Program-made: the position numbers and the translations under genes
Notes under the pieces: generated by a model
Seen by the model: only the letters and a program-made list of their open reading frames with translations
Database searches by the model: none
What the model was told of the DNA's origin: nothing
Source of the DNA: Paracoccaceae bacterium
GTDB taxonomy: Bacteria; Pseudomonadota; Alphaproteobacteria; Rhodobacterales; Rhodobacteraceae
DNA: 64,000 nucleotides
Reading direction: 5' to 3'
NCBI GenBank assembly: GCA_011389685.1
Contig: JAABTV010000001.1
Span: forward strand, 1-64,000
In this document: positions 30,838 through 40,115 of the stretch, in pieces
Numbering within the stretch: position 1 is the first letter of the stretch
Layout: each line of letters starts with the position of its first letter

Positions 30838-32256
30838 ATGATCATGGAACGGGCAGCGCCGGCGATCTGGTGGGTGCGCCGCGACTTGCGGCTGGATGAC
30901 AATGCGGCGTTGCGGGCGGCGGCGCAGGACGGGCCGGTGATCGCGCTGTTCATTCGCGATATGCAGGTCGATGGTCTGGGGCCGGCGCCGAAATGGCGGG
31001 TGGGCGAGGGATTGCGGGCCTTGCAGGGCGCGCTTGAAGCGCGGGGCGGTCGGTTGATCCTGAGGACGGGCGCGGCGCTGGACGTGTTGCGCGACATGAT
31101 TGCCGCGACAGGCGCGCGGGCGGTGCATTGGAACCGGCTTTACGATCCGCTGTCGCGCGCGCGTGATAGCGAAGTCAAGAGCGCGCTTGGCTGCGAGGGG
31201 GTCGCGGCGCAGAGCCATGGCGGGCATCTCTTGCACGAGCCGTGGTCGGTCGAGACCGGCACGGGCGGGTTCTACAAGGTCTACACGCCGTTCTGGAAGG
31301 CGGTGCGGACCCGTGACCCGGGCGATCCGCTGGCCACGCCGCGCCTGGCCACGCCCGAGGCGTGGCCGCACAGCGAGACTATGGGCGACTGGGCACTGGG
31401 CGCGGCGATGCGGCGCGGCGCCGCGGTGGTCGCGCGCCATTGCAGACCCGGCGAGGCGGCGGCGGAGGCGCGGCTGGGCGATTTCATCGAGGCGCGGCTG
31501 GCGGGCTATGGCGACGGGCGAGACATGGTGGCGCAAAAGGCCACGTCGGGCCTGTCGGAATACCTCGCGCTGGGGGAGATATCGCCCCGGCGGGTCTGGG
31601 CGGCGGGTATGGCGGCGCGGGCGGCGGGCAATCCGGGGGCGGAGCCGTTTCTGCGCCAGATCGTGTGGCGCGATTTCGCGCATCACCTGATGTATCACAC
31701 GCCGCATATCCTTGACGCCAACTGGCGCGAGGGCTGGGACCGGTTTCCATGGGAAGAGGACGCGGCGCACCCGCATTTCCAGGCCTGGAAACAGGGGCGC
31801 ACGGGGGTCGATATCGTCGATGCGGCGATGCGCGAGATCTATGTGACGGGGCACATGCACAACCGCGCGCGGATGATCGTGGCCTCGTATCTCACCAAGC
31901 ATCTGCTGGTGCATTGGAAGCTGGGGCAGGCGTGGTTCGAGGACTGCCTGACCGACTGGGACCCGGCCAACAATGCGATGGGATGGCAATGGGTGGCCGG
32001 ATCGGGACCGGATGCGTCGCCCTATTTCCGCATCTTCAACCCTGAGACTCAAGCCGGGAAATTCGACCCCGACGGGCAATACCGGCGCCGGTGGCTGGCC
32101 GAGGGGCAGGCGCGGCCCACGCCAACGGCGCTGAGCTTTTACGAGGCGATTCCCGAAAGCTGGGGCCTTGCGCCGGGGGATGCGCGGCCGGCGCCGCTGA
32201 TCGGGTTGAAAGCGGGGCGCGAGCGGGCATTGGCGGCCTATGAAAGCAGCCGCTGA
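30838..32256 (+). CDS. phr: Deoxyribodipyrimidine photolyase / cryptochrome family
   Basis: WWVRRDLRLDDNAALRAAAQDGPVIALFI; HNRARMIVASYLTKHLLVHWKLGQAWFEDCLTDWDPANNAMGWQWVAGSGPDASPYFRIFNP. Confidence 0.95.
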   Translation: MIMERAAPAIWWVRRDLRLDDNAALRAAAQDGPVIALFIRDMQVDGLGPAPKWRVGEGLRALQGALEARGGRLILRTGAALDVLRDMIAATGARAVHWNRLYDPLSRARDSEVKSALGCEGVAAQSHGGHLLHEPWSVETGTGGFYKVYTPFWKAVRTRDPGDPLATPRLATPEAWPHSETMGDWALGAAMRRGAAVVARHCRPGEAAAEARLGDFIEARLAGYGDGRDMVAQKATSGLSEYLALGEISPRRVWAAGMAARAAGNPGAEPFLRQIVWRDFAHHLMYHTPHILDANWREGWDRFPWEEDAAHPHFQAWKQGRTGVDIVDAAMREIYVTGHMHNRARMIVASYLTKHLLVHWKLGQAWFEDCLTDWDPANNAMGWQWVAGSGPDASPYFRIFNPETQAGKFDPDGQYRRRWLAEGQARPTPTALSFYEAIPESWGLAPGDARPAPLIGLKAGRERALAAYESSR

Positions 32257-32383
32257 GGCGGTGGCGCCAGACTGTGGCCCTTGGGTTGACGGCAGGGGGT
32301 AAAATGCATCGCGCCTCTTGCGCCATGTGCGGTCATGGCGGAAACTGCGATCCGTTGCAGATGACAATGGACACCCGAACCCG

Positions 32384-32824
32384 ATGCCGACAACCGCCCG
32401 CCTGATTGCCGCGTTCTTCCTGATGGTGATCGCATGGGTCGTCACCGGGCAGGTGATGGCCGTGATGCCGCCGGAGACGCAGTTCGGCTCTTTCCGGCTG
32501 GTCAACCTGGCGATCGCGGCGCTGTGCGGCTGGGTCGTGATCGGCAGCCGCGTGGGCACCGATTATGTCACTGCGCTCAGCATCGGGCTGACCGGGGTTG
32601 TGGCGATGGTGTTCTGGGGGCTGTTCGCGCAGGCATTCAATGAAATGCTGCGCCTCGCGCTGTCGCGGCGTTATGACGGGCCGGTCGAGGCGGTGGTGGA
32701 CATTTTCCAACTCGGGATCGACTTTGGGGCGAACCTCATGCATCTCAATATCCTAGCGACGCTGTTTGTCGGTGGTCTCGCCGCGGGCGTGCTGGCCGAG
32801 TTCGTGCATCGTCGCTGGACCTGA
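32384..32824 (+). CDS. trgA: TrgA family membrane protein (tellurite-resistance associated)
   Basis: MPTTARLIAAFFLMVIAWVVTGQVMAVMPPETQFG..; synteny with trgB and cysK. Confidence 0.82.
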   Translation: MPTTARLIAAFFLMVIAWVVTGQVMAVMPPETQFGSFRLVNLAIAALCGWVVIGSRVGTDYVTALSIGLTGVVAMVFWGLFAQAFNEMLRLALSRRYDGPVEAVVDIFQLGIDFGANLMHLNILATLFVGGLAAGVLAEFVHRRWT

Positions 32825-32847
32825 GCCGCAGGGACCCGGGATTTGCG

Positions 32848-33996
32848 ATGACCAATATCTTTCTCTACGGAACGCTGCGCCATGCGCCACTGCTGGAAAT
32901 CGTCTCGGGGCGGCAAGCCGGATCGCTTGATTCGACTCCGGCGCGGCTGACCGGATACCGGGTGGCAGAGGCCGAGGGCGAGGATTTTCCGCTGATCGAG
33001 GCGCGGGACGGGGCGGCGTGCGAGGGCGTGCTGTTGCAGGATGTGCCGGAGGAGGTGGTTGAGCGGCTCGATTTCTACGAATCGGGATTCGGATTCGAGC
33101 TGCGCGATGTCACGGTGCTCACCGCCGATGGCGCGATTTCGGCGCGGGTCTATGTCCCGCAGCCGGGGCTGTGGCGGGCGGGCGCGGAGTGGTCGCTGGA
33201 GGCATGGCTGCGCGAGGTCTGGCCGGTGACACGGCACGCGGCGCGCGAGGTGATGGAATATTTCGGCCAACTTTCGGGGGCCGAGGTGGCGGCGCGCCAT
33301 GGCATGATCCTGACAAGGGCGGCGGCACGGGCGCGGGCCGAGGCGGAGCACGCGCCGGTCACGGTGCGCAGCGACGCCGGGCGCGGGCGCGTCGAGGAGG
33401 CCGAGGCGCAGATGAGCCATGCGGGATATTTCCTCACGCGGGTCTACCGGCTGCGCCATCCGCTGTTCGCGGGCGGGATGAGCGAATGGCTCACCCGGGA
33501 GGTGTTCATATCGGGGGATGTGGCGCTTGTCCTGCCCTATGATCCGCTGCGCGACCGGGTGATGCTGATCGAGCAGTTCCGCATGGGCCCCTATGCGCGC
33601 GGCGACCGGTTTCCCTGGCTTCTCGAACCGATCGCGGGGCGGATCGACGCGGGCGAGAGCATCGAGACGGCGGCACGGCGCGAGGCGGTGGAAGAGGCCG
33701 GGTTGCGCATGAACGGGCTTGAACGGATCGGCGGTTTCTACTCGTCTCCGGGTTATTCGAGCGAGTATTTCAACTGTTTTCTCGGGCTGGCCGATCTGCC
33801 TGGGGACGCGGCGGGGCCGGGTGGCGTTGCGGCCGAGAACGAGGATATCTGCAGCCATGTCCTGGGATTTGAAGAGGTCATGGAACTGATGCAGAGCGGC
33901 GAGACCAACAACGCGCCGCTCGTGCTCATGCTGCTGTGGCTGCAACGCGAGCGGCCCCGGCTGAGGGCGGCGGCGGGGGATCAACCGATTGCTTGA
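32848..33996 (+). CDS. trgB: TrgB-like fusion: gamma-glutamylcyclotransferase-like domain + NUDIX ADP-ribose diphosphatase
   Basis: MTNIFLYGTLRHAPLLEIV (GGCT-like); NUDIX box GRIDAGESIETAARREAVEEAGL. Confidence 0.87.
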   Translation: MTNIFLYGTLRHAPLLEIVSGRQAGSLDSTPARLTGYRVAEAEGEDFPLIEARDGAACEGVLLQDVPEEVVERLDFYESGFGFELRDVTVLTADGAISARVYVPQPGLWRAGAEWSLEAWLREVWPVTRHAAREVMEYFGQLSGAEVAARHGMILTRAAARARAEAEHAPVTVRSDAGRGRVEEAEAQMSHAGYFLTRVYRLRHPLFAGGMSEWLTREVFISGDVALVLPYDPLRDRVMLIEQFRMGPYARGDRFPWLLEPIAGRIDAGESIETAARREAVEEAGLRMNGLERIGGFYSSPGYSSEYFNCFLGLADLPGDAAGPGGVAAENEDICSHVLGFEEVMELMQSGETNNAPLVLMLLWLQRERPRLRAAAGDQPIA

Positions 33997-34035
33997 GTTG
34001 CGCGTTGCGAGGGCCTACATCTGGGCGGGCAAGCC

Positions 34036-35097
34036 ATGTCAAGGAGCGCCCCCATGTCCAGTCCCCTGATCGCCGAGGATCTTTCGCAGGCTGTCGGAAA
34101 CACGCCGCTGATCCGCCTCAGGCAGGTCAGCGAGGCGACCGGTTGCACCATCCTTGGCAAATGCGAATTCCTCAACCCCGGGCAATCAGTCAAGGATCGC
34201 GCGGCACTTTACATCATTCGCGACGCGGTGGCGCGGGGCGAACTGGAACCGGGCGGCACGATCGTCGAGGGGACGGCGGGCAACACCGGCATCGGGCTGG
34301 CGCTGGTGGGGGCGTCGATGGGGTTCAGGACGGTGATCGTGATCCCCGAGACGCAAAGCCGGGAAAAGAAGGACATGCTGCGGCTGGCGGGGGCCGAGCT
34401 GGTCGAGGTGCCGGCGGCGCCCTACCGCAAGCCCAACAATTTCGTGCATTATTCGCGCCGTCTGGCCGAACGCCTGGCCCAGAGCGAAGCCAGGGGCGCG
34501 ATCTGGGCCAACCAGTTCGACAACGTGGCCAACCGGCAGGCCCATGTCGAGGGCACTGGCCCCGAGATCTGGGCGCAGACCGAGGGCGGGGTCGACGGGT
34601 TCGTCTGTTCCGTCGGGTCGGGCGGGACGCTGGCCGGGGTGGCCGCGGTGCTTCAGCCGAAGGGCGTCAGGATCGCCATCGCCGATCCGATGGGGGCCGG
34701 GCTTTACAGCTATTACACCACCGGCGAGATCGCGACCGAGGGCAGTTCGATCGCCGAGGGCATCGGGCAAGTGCGCATCACCCGCAACCTCGAGGGGTTC
34801 ACGCCCGACATGGCCTATCAGGTGCCCGACGAGGAGGCGCTGCCCTACGTTTTCGACCTGCTGGAACATGAGGGGCTGTGCCTTGGCGCGTCGAGCGGCG
34901 TCAATGTCGCCGGGGCGGTGCGCATGGCGCGCGAGATGGGGCCGGGCCATACCATCGTGACGATCCTGTGCGATTACGGCACACGCTATCAGTCCAAGCT
35001 GTTCAACCCCGACTTCCTGCGGGAAAAGGGTTTGCCTGTTCCGGGATGGATCGGACAGGCGCCCCGGGAAATCCCGGTGGTGTTTGTCGAGGAATGA
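34036..35097 (+). CDS. cysK: Cysteine synthase A
   Basis: VGNTPLIRLRQ; NPGQSVKDRAALYIIRDA; EGTAGNTGIGLALVGAS. Confidence 0.94.
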   Translation: MSRSAPMSSPLIAEDLSQAVGNTPLIRLRQVSEATGCTILGKCEFLNPGQSVKDRAALYIIRDAVARGELEPGGTIVEGTAGNTGIGLALVGASMGFRTVIVIPETQSREKKDMLRLAGAELVEVPAAPYRKPNNFVHYSRRLAERLAQSEARGAIWANQFDNVANRQAHVEGTGPEIWAQTEGGVDGFVCSVGSGGTLAGVAAVLQPKGVRIAIADPMGAGLYSYYTTGEIATEGSSIAEGIGQVRITRNLEGFTPDMAYQVPDEEALPYVFDLLEHEGLCLGASSGVNVAGAVRMAREMGPGHTIVTILCDYGTRYQSKLFNPDFLREKGLPVPGWIGQAPREIPVVFVEE

Positions 35098-37562
35098 AAC
35101 AGGTGCGTGCCGTTCTGATCTGGTTGTCGGTGCTCCTGTGCCTTGTGGTCGCGCCCGGGTTCGCCCAGCAGTCGCTTGACTATGAGGACTGGCAGCGCAC
35201 GGCGACGCGGGCTGAGGCCGCGCTCGAGGCGGGGCGGGCCTCGGATGCGGCGCTGGGCACGCTGCGCGCGGAACTTGCCGATTGGCGGGCGCGTTTTCTC
35301 GAGGCGCAATCGGCCAACTCGGCGAGTATCCGCACAACCCGTGAACAGCTTGCCGCGCTGGGGCCGCCACCCGAGAGCGGCGAAGAGCCACCCGAGATTG
35401 CCCAATCGCGTAAGGAGTTGAACGCGCGACTGGCCGAGCTTCAGGCGCCGGTGAAAACCGCCGAGATCGCCCATGCGCGGGCGGACGGGCTGATCCGGGG
35501 GATCGACGCGATCATCCGCGATCGCCAGTCGCAGCAACTTCTGGAGCGCGGCCCGGTGCCGGTCAATCCGCTGCATTGGGCGCCCGCGCTCACCGCGATC
35601 AACGCGGCATTTTCCAACCTGCACAAGGAGTTGCGCGGCGCGTGGGACAACCCGATCCAGCGAGAGAAGACCAAGAGCCAACTGCCCGTGTCGATCCTGT
35701 TGTTCGTCTTCGGGAGTGTCCTGCTGCTGCGGGGCTGGAAATGGGCGAGCCGGCTGACGGTTCGCATCCAGACCCGCAGCGAAAGCCGCGGGCGCTGGCT
35801 CAAGGGGTTTGGCGTGTCGCTCGGGCAGCCGCTGGTGATGCTGGTGGGCTTTACCGCGTTGATCGAGGCGGTCTATGCGACCGGCCTGCCGGGGCTGCGC
35901 GGTGAGCAGGTCCTGTCGGTCCTGCGCCCGGCGGGATATCTTTTCATCCTCTCGATGTGGATCGCCTTGCGGGTGTTTCCGCGTGGCGAGCCGGCCGATC
36001 CGCCCCTCCGGCTGTCGGTCGAGCGTCGCCGTGAGGGCCGGGTCGAGGGCAGCCTGATCGGTTTCGTCCTGGGGCTGTCGATGCTGGTCTCGGCGGTTTC
36101 GTCCTATGAGGGCTGGACGCGGGCGACCAACGCGGTCGTGACCTTTCCACTGATCGTTCTGGGCGGGTTGCTGATGTGGCGCCTGGCCCGGCTGTTGCGC
36201 CAGCACCATTTCCGGATCATCGAGGATGATGCGGCCACGCCGGGCTATATCGACCGGTTGCTTCTGATTCTGGGCCGGGCCCTGCAGGCGGTGGCCGTCG
36301 TCGGCGTTCTTCTGGCACTGGGGGGCTATTTCGAGGCCGCCCGCGCGCTGACCTTCTCGATGCTGTCATCGGTGCTGCTGCTGGCCTTCGTGATGATCCT
36401 GCAGCGCCTTGTTTCCGAGCTTTGGGTGTTGTTTTCGGGCGTCGGGGACGAGGGGCGCGACGGGTTGATCCCGGTTCTGGCCGGGTTCGTGCTCACGCTT
36501 GGCGCGGTGCCGTTCCTGGCGATGATCTGGGGCGCGCGGTCGACCGAGTTGATCGAGCTCTGGACGCAGGTCAATAGCGGGTTCGCGATCGGTGAGACGC
36601 GGATCAGCCCGATGGATTTCCTGACATTCGCCATCGTTTTCGCGGTCGGTTACACGATCACGCGGCTGGTGCAGGGCACGTTGCGCAACACCGTCCTGCC
36701 CAAAACGCGGATGGATGTGGGCGGGCAGAATGCGCTGGTGTCGGGGCTGGGCTATGTCGGGATCTTCCTGGCCGCGATCATCGCCATCACCTCGGCGGGC
36801 ATCGATCTCAGTTCGCTGGCCATCGTCGCCGGGGCGCTGTCGGTGGGGATCGGCTTTGGCCTTCAGAACATCGTTTCCAATTTCGTCTCGGGCATCATCC
36901 TGCTGATCGAGCGGCCGATTTCGGAAGGCGACTGGATCGAGGTTGGCGGCCAGATGGGATATGTGCGCGACATTTCCGTGCGTTCGACCCGGATCGAGAC
37001 GTTCGATCGCACCGACGTGATCGTGCCCAATGCCGATCTAGTTTCGGGCACGGTGACGAATTACACCCGTGGCAACACCGTCGGGCGGGTGATCGTGCCG
37101 GTCGGCGTGGCCTATGGCACCGATACCGGCAAGGTCGAGGCGATCCTGCGCGAGATCGCCGAGGCGCACCCGATGGTTCTGTTGAACCCGCCCCCGTCGG
37201 TGGTGTTCCAACGCTTCGGTGCGGACAGTCTCGAATTCGAGATCCGCGCCATCCTGCGCGACGTGAACTGGGTTCTGACGGTCAAATCCGACATGAACCA
37301 CGCCATCGCGAAACGCTTTGGTGAGGAGGGGATCGAGATTCCCTTTGCGCAGCGCGATGTCTGGCTGCGCAATCCCGAGGTTCTGGGTGGGCGGTCGGAG
37401 CGACCGGCCGAGCCTTCTGAGTCGCCCGCGACCGGCACGGCGGAACCCGAGCGGCGCGCGGGTCATCCCGACCTGTCCAATCTGCACGAAAGCGACATGG
37501 ACCAAGGGGATGCGGGCGTTGACGGCGAGGCCGACGAGGGAGACGGGGGAGACGGACGATGA
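35094..37562 (+). CDS. Mechanosensitive ion channel protein (DUF3772-type N-terminus + MscS domain)
   Basis: Signal peptide, multi-TM, GFGLQNIVSNFVSGIILLIERPISEGDWIEVGGQMGYVRDISVRSTRIETFDRTDVIVPNADLVSG; ATGA overlap with cysK. Confidence 0.92.
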   Translation: MKQVRAVLIWLSVLLCLVVAPGFAQQSLDYEDWQRTATRAEAALEAGRASDAALGTLRAELADWRARFLEAQSANSASIRTTREQLAALGPPPESGEEPPEIAQSRKELNARLAELQAPVKTAEIAHARADGLIRGIDAIIRDRQSQQLLERGPVPVNPLHWAPALTAINAAFSNLHKELRGAWDNPIQREKTKSQLPVSILLFVFGSVLLLRGWKWASRLTVRIQTRSESRGRWLKGFGVSLGQPLVMLVGFTALIEAVYATGLPGLRGEQVLSVLRPAGYLFILSMWIALRVFPRGEPADPPLRLSVERRREGRVEGSLIGFVLGLSMLVSAVSSYEGWTRATNAVVTFPLIVLGGLLMWRLARLLRQHHFRIIEDDAATPGYIDRLLLILGRALQAVAVVGVLLALGGYFEAARALTFSMLSSVLLLAFVMILQRLVSELWVLFSGVGDEGRDGLIPVLAGFVLTLGAVPFLAMIWGARSTELIELWTQVNSGFAIGETRISPMDFLTFAIVFAVGYTITRLVQGTLRNTVLPKTRMDVGGQNALVSGLGYVGIFLAAIIAITSAGIDLSSLAIVAGALSVGIGFGLQNIVSNFVSGIILLIERPISEGDWIEVGGQMGYVRDISVRSTRIETFDRTDVIVPNADLVSGTVTNYTRGNTVGRVIVPVGVAYGTDTGKVEAILREIAEAHPMVLLNPPPSVVFQRFGADSLEFEIRAILRDVNWVLTVKSDMNHAIAKRFGEEGIEIPFAQRDVWLRNPEVLGGRSERPAEPSESPATGTAEPERRAGHPDLSNLHESDMDQGDAGVDGEADEGDGGDGR

Positions 37563-38275
37563 CCGAGCATCTGTTTCAGGACGACGCCTATCTGCGCGAT
37601 GCATCCGCGACCGTGACCGGACACACGCAAGAGGGCGGGATCATCCTCGACCGGTCGATCTTTTACCCGAACGGCGGCGGACAGCCCGGTGACAGCGGGT
37701 CGATCGCCTGGGCCGGCGGGTCGCTGCGGATCGCGACTGCGGTCAAGGCCGGGCAGGGGGCGATTGCCCTTGTTCCGGCGGAACCGCACGCCTTGCCGGC
37801 GGTGGGCACGGTGCTGCAACAGGCGATCGACTGGGAGCGCCGCCACCGTCACATGCGGGTGCATACAGCGCTGCATCTGTTGTCGGTCGTGCTGCCGCTG
37901 CCGGTGACCGGCGGGCAGATCAGTTCCGAGAGGGGGCGGCTCGATTTCCTAATGCCCGAACCGCCCGAGGATCGCGCGGCGCTGGAAGAGGCGCTCAACG
38001 ACGTGATCGAACGCGACGATCCGGTCACCGATGAATGGATCACCGAGGCCGCGCTGGATGCCGATCCGGGGCTGGTCAAGACGATGTCGGTGCGCCCGCC
38101 CCGCGGGGTGGGGCGGATCCGGCTTGTGCGGATCGGGGATGCGGATCGCCAGATCGACCTGCAACCCTGTGGCGGCACTCATGTCGCCCGAACAGCGGAA
38201 ATCGGACGCATCCGGATCGGCCGGATCGAGAACAAGGGCAAACAGAACCGCAGGGTGCATTTGCATCTCGACTGA
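37559..38275 (+). CDS. AlaX-type alanyl-tRNA editing protein
   Basis: FYPNGGGQPGDSG; HMRVHTALHLLSVVL; DLQPCGGTHVARTAEIG; ATGA overlap with upstream gene. Confidence 0.92.
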   Translation: MTEHLFQDDAYLRDASATVTGHTQEGGIILDRSIFYPNGGGQPGDSGSIAWAGGSLRIATAVKAGQGAIALVPAEPHALPAVGTVLQQAIDWERRHRHMRVHTALHLLSVVLPLPVTGGQISSERGRLDFLMPEPPEDRAALEEALNDVIERDDPVTDEWITEAALDADPGLVKTMSVRPPRGVGRIRLVRIGDADRQIDLQPCGGTHVARTAEIGRIRIGRIENKGKQNRRVHLHLD

Positions 38276-38454
38276 GCCCTGAAGCCCGGTAGCTTGGGGC
38301 GTGTTGCCGCGGCACGGACTCAAGGTGAGAGGCCCCGGCTCAAGACCGGGGCGGGTGTTTCCAATCAGACGCCACCTGGCATGGCTCATGGCCGGGGCGG
38401 GCAGGCTTGACTTCGTTCCGATGCGACATGCGCTATCCGGGTGCAACCCGCCCC

Positions 38455-38468
38455 TTGATCCAGATCAA
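38455..38468. promoter_or_regulatory. Perfect FNR-type box TTGAT-CCAG-ATCAA
   Basis: Exact TTGAT-N4-ATCAA upstream of arsR. Confidence 0.75.
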
Positions 38469-38485
38469 TGTCTTTCAGTTCAGGA

Positions 38486-38503
38486 TATGCGCATATGCGC
38501 ATA
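38486..38503. promoter_or_regulatory. 18-bp perfect palindrome TATGCGCATATGCGCATA, probable ArsR operator
   Basis: Self-complementary, 16 bp upstream of the arsR ATG. Confidence 0.7.
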
Positions 38504-38519
38504 GACAAAGGGGGCCGAG

Positions 38520-38810
38520 ATGATTCTACCCGTTCTCGCTGCGCTGGCCGAGCCGACGCGGCTCAATGCGATCAGGATATTGTCTGACGGGCAAGAGCAT
38601 TGCGTATGCGAGTTGATGCACAGCCTGGGTGTCACGCAAAGCCGCATGTCGCGGCATATGAAGGTTCTGACGCAGGCCGGGCTTTTGCACGCGCGTCGGG
38701 ATGCGCAATGGGTGCGTTACCGGCTGGATCCCCGGTTGTCGCCCGAGATCAGGGCCGTGCTCGACGCGATCCTGGCCGTGGAGAACGAAATGGAAAAGAG
38801 GGTTGCATGA
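38520..38810 (+). CDS. arsR: ArsR family metalloregulator
   Basis: LAALAEPTRLNAIRILSDGQEHCVCELMHSLGVTQSRMSRHMKVLTQAGLL; CVC metalloid-site motif. Confidence 0.93.
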   Translation: MILPVLAALAEPTRLNAIRILSDGQEHCVCELMHSLGVTQSRMSRHMKVLTQAGLLHARRDAQWVRYRLDPRLSPEIRAVLDAILAVENEMEKRVA

Positions 38811-39865
38811 CAACCGAAACACAGGATCAAGCCGCGCCGCGCGGGGGCTCAGACTGGCTTTGGTATGGCGGGGTGCCGCTGGCGGGTGTCATCTGGTGGC
38901 TGCTTTACGGGCAGCTCATCCCGGTCTCGGAATGGGTGACCTCGCTCTTCCCGGTGGCGCGCGACAGCCACACCGGCGAGGCCATCGCCTTTTTCGTCTA
39001 CGATGTGCCCAAGGTGCTGCTGCTGCTGACCGGCATTGTTTTTGTCACCGGTGTGTTGCGCAGCTGGTTCAGCCCGGAAAAGACCCGTGCCATCCTCGCC
39101 GGAAAGCGCGTGATCTGGGGTTATCCGCTGGCGGCGACGCTGGGTGTGCTGACGCCGTTCTGTTCCTGCTCGTCGGTGCCGCTGTTCATCGGGTTCGTGT
39201 CGGCGGGCATTCCGCTGGGTGTCACGTTTTCCTTCCTGATCGCGGGGCCCATGGTGGGGCCGGTGGGGCTGGGCCTGCTTTACGGTCTGGTCGGTTGGGA
39301 GATCGCGACGGTCTACCTCGTTTTCGGCTTCACCATCGCCACGCTCGCCGGGTTCGTGCTGGGCAGGCTGGGGCTGGAGCGCTATCTGCAGGAGTGGGTG
39401 CGCGAGTTGAACACCGGCCCGGTGGGCGATCTGCCCGAGGAGCGCCTCACCCTTGCCGATCGACTGAGGATCGGCGCCGAGCAGGTGCGCGAGATCCTCG
39501 GCAAGGTCTGGATCTGGGTGGTCGTCGGCATCTCCATCGGCGCGCTGATCCACGGCTATGTTCCGCAAGCGATGATGCTGCGGATCATGGGGGGCGAGGC
39601 GTGGTGGTCGGTTCCCGCGGCGGTGGTCGTGGGTGTGCCGATGTATACCAACGCCGCGGGCGTCATCCCCATCGTCGAGGCGCTGCTGGGCAAGGGCGCG
39701 GCGCTTGGCACGACGCTGGCCTTCATGATGAGCGTGATCGCGCTCAGCCTGCCGGAGATGATCATCCTCAAGCAGGTGCTGACCCTGCGGCTCATTGCCG
39801 TTTTCATCGCGGTCGTGTCCATGGGTATCCTGGCGACCGGCTTTCTCTTCAACATTCTGCTCTGA
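38807..39865 (+). CDS. Permease, DUF318/ArsP-like
   Basis: LGVLTPFCSCSSVPLFIGFVSAGIPLGVTFSFLIAGPMVGPVG; VPMYTNAAGVIPIVEALLGKGAALGTTLAFMMSVIALSLPEMIIL. Confidence 0.88.
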   Translation: MTTETQDQAAPRGGSDWLWYGGVPLAGVIWWLLYGQLIPVSEWVTSLFPVARDSHTGEAIAFFVYDVPKVLLLLTGIVFVTGVLRSWFSPEKTRAILAGKRVIWGYPLAATLGVLTPFCSCSSVPLFIGFVSAGIPLGVTFSFLIAGPMVGPVGLGLLYGLVGWEIATVYLVFGFTIATLAGFVLGRLGLERYLQEWVRELNTGPVGDLPEERLTLADRLRIGAEQVREILGKVWIWVVVGISIGALIHGYVPQAMMLRIMGGEAWWSVPAAVVVGVPMYTNAAGVIPIVEALLGKGAALGTTLAFMMSVIALSLPEMIILKQVLTLRLIAVFIAVVSMGILATGFLFNILL

Positions 39866-39878
39866 AAGGACATGTCCA

Positions 39879-40115
39879 ATGAAAACCGTCAAGGTCTATG
39901 GTCCCGGCTGCAAACGCTGCGAGGCAACCGAACAAATGGTCAGGGACGCCGCCGACAGGTTGGGCCTCGAGGTCGCGGTCGAAAAGGTCACCGATGCGAA
40001 ATCCATCGCCATGGCGGGGGTCATGTCCACGCCGGGAGTGGCGGTCGATGGCAAGCTGGTGCACGCCGGCGGGCTGCCGGATGCGGCCAAGCTCGACGGG
40101 TGGCTCACGGCATGA
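39879..40115 (+). CDS. Small thioredoxin-fold redox protein (CxxC)
   Basis: MKTVKVYGPGCKRCEATEQMVRDAADRLGLEVAVEKVTD...STPGVAVDGKLVHAGGLP. Confidence 0.9.
   Translation: MKTVKVYGPGCKRCEATEQMVRDAADRLGLEVAVEKVTDAKSIAMAGVMSTPGVAVDGKLVHAGGLPDAAKLDGWLTA

Noticed and set aside
29536-32559. 1007-aa minus-strand ORF
   Set aside because: Arg/Pro/His-rich shadow of the aminotransferase and photolyase genes
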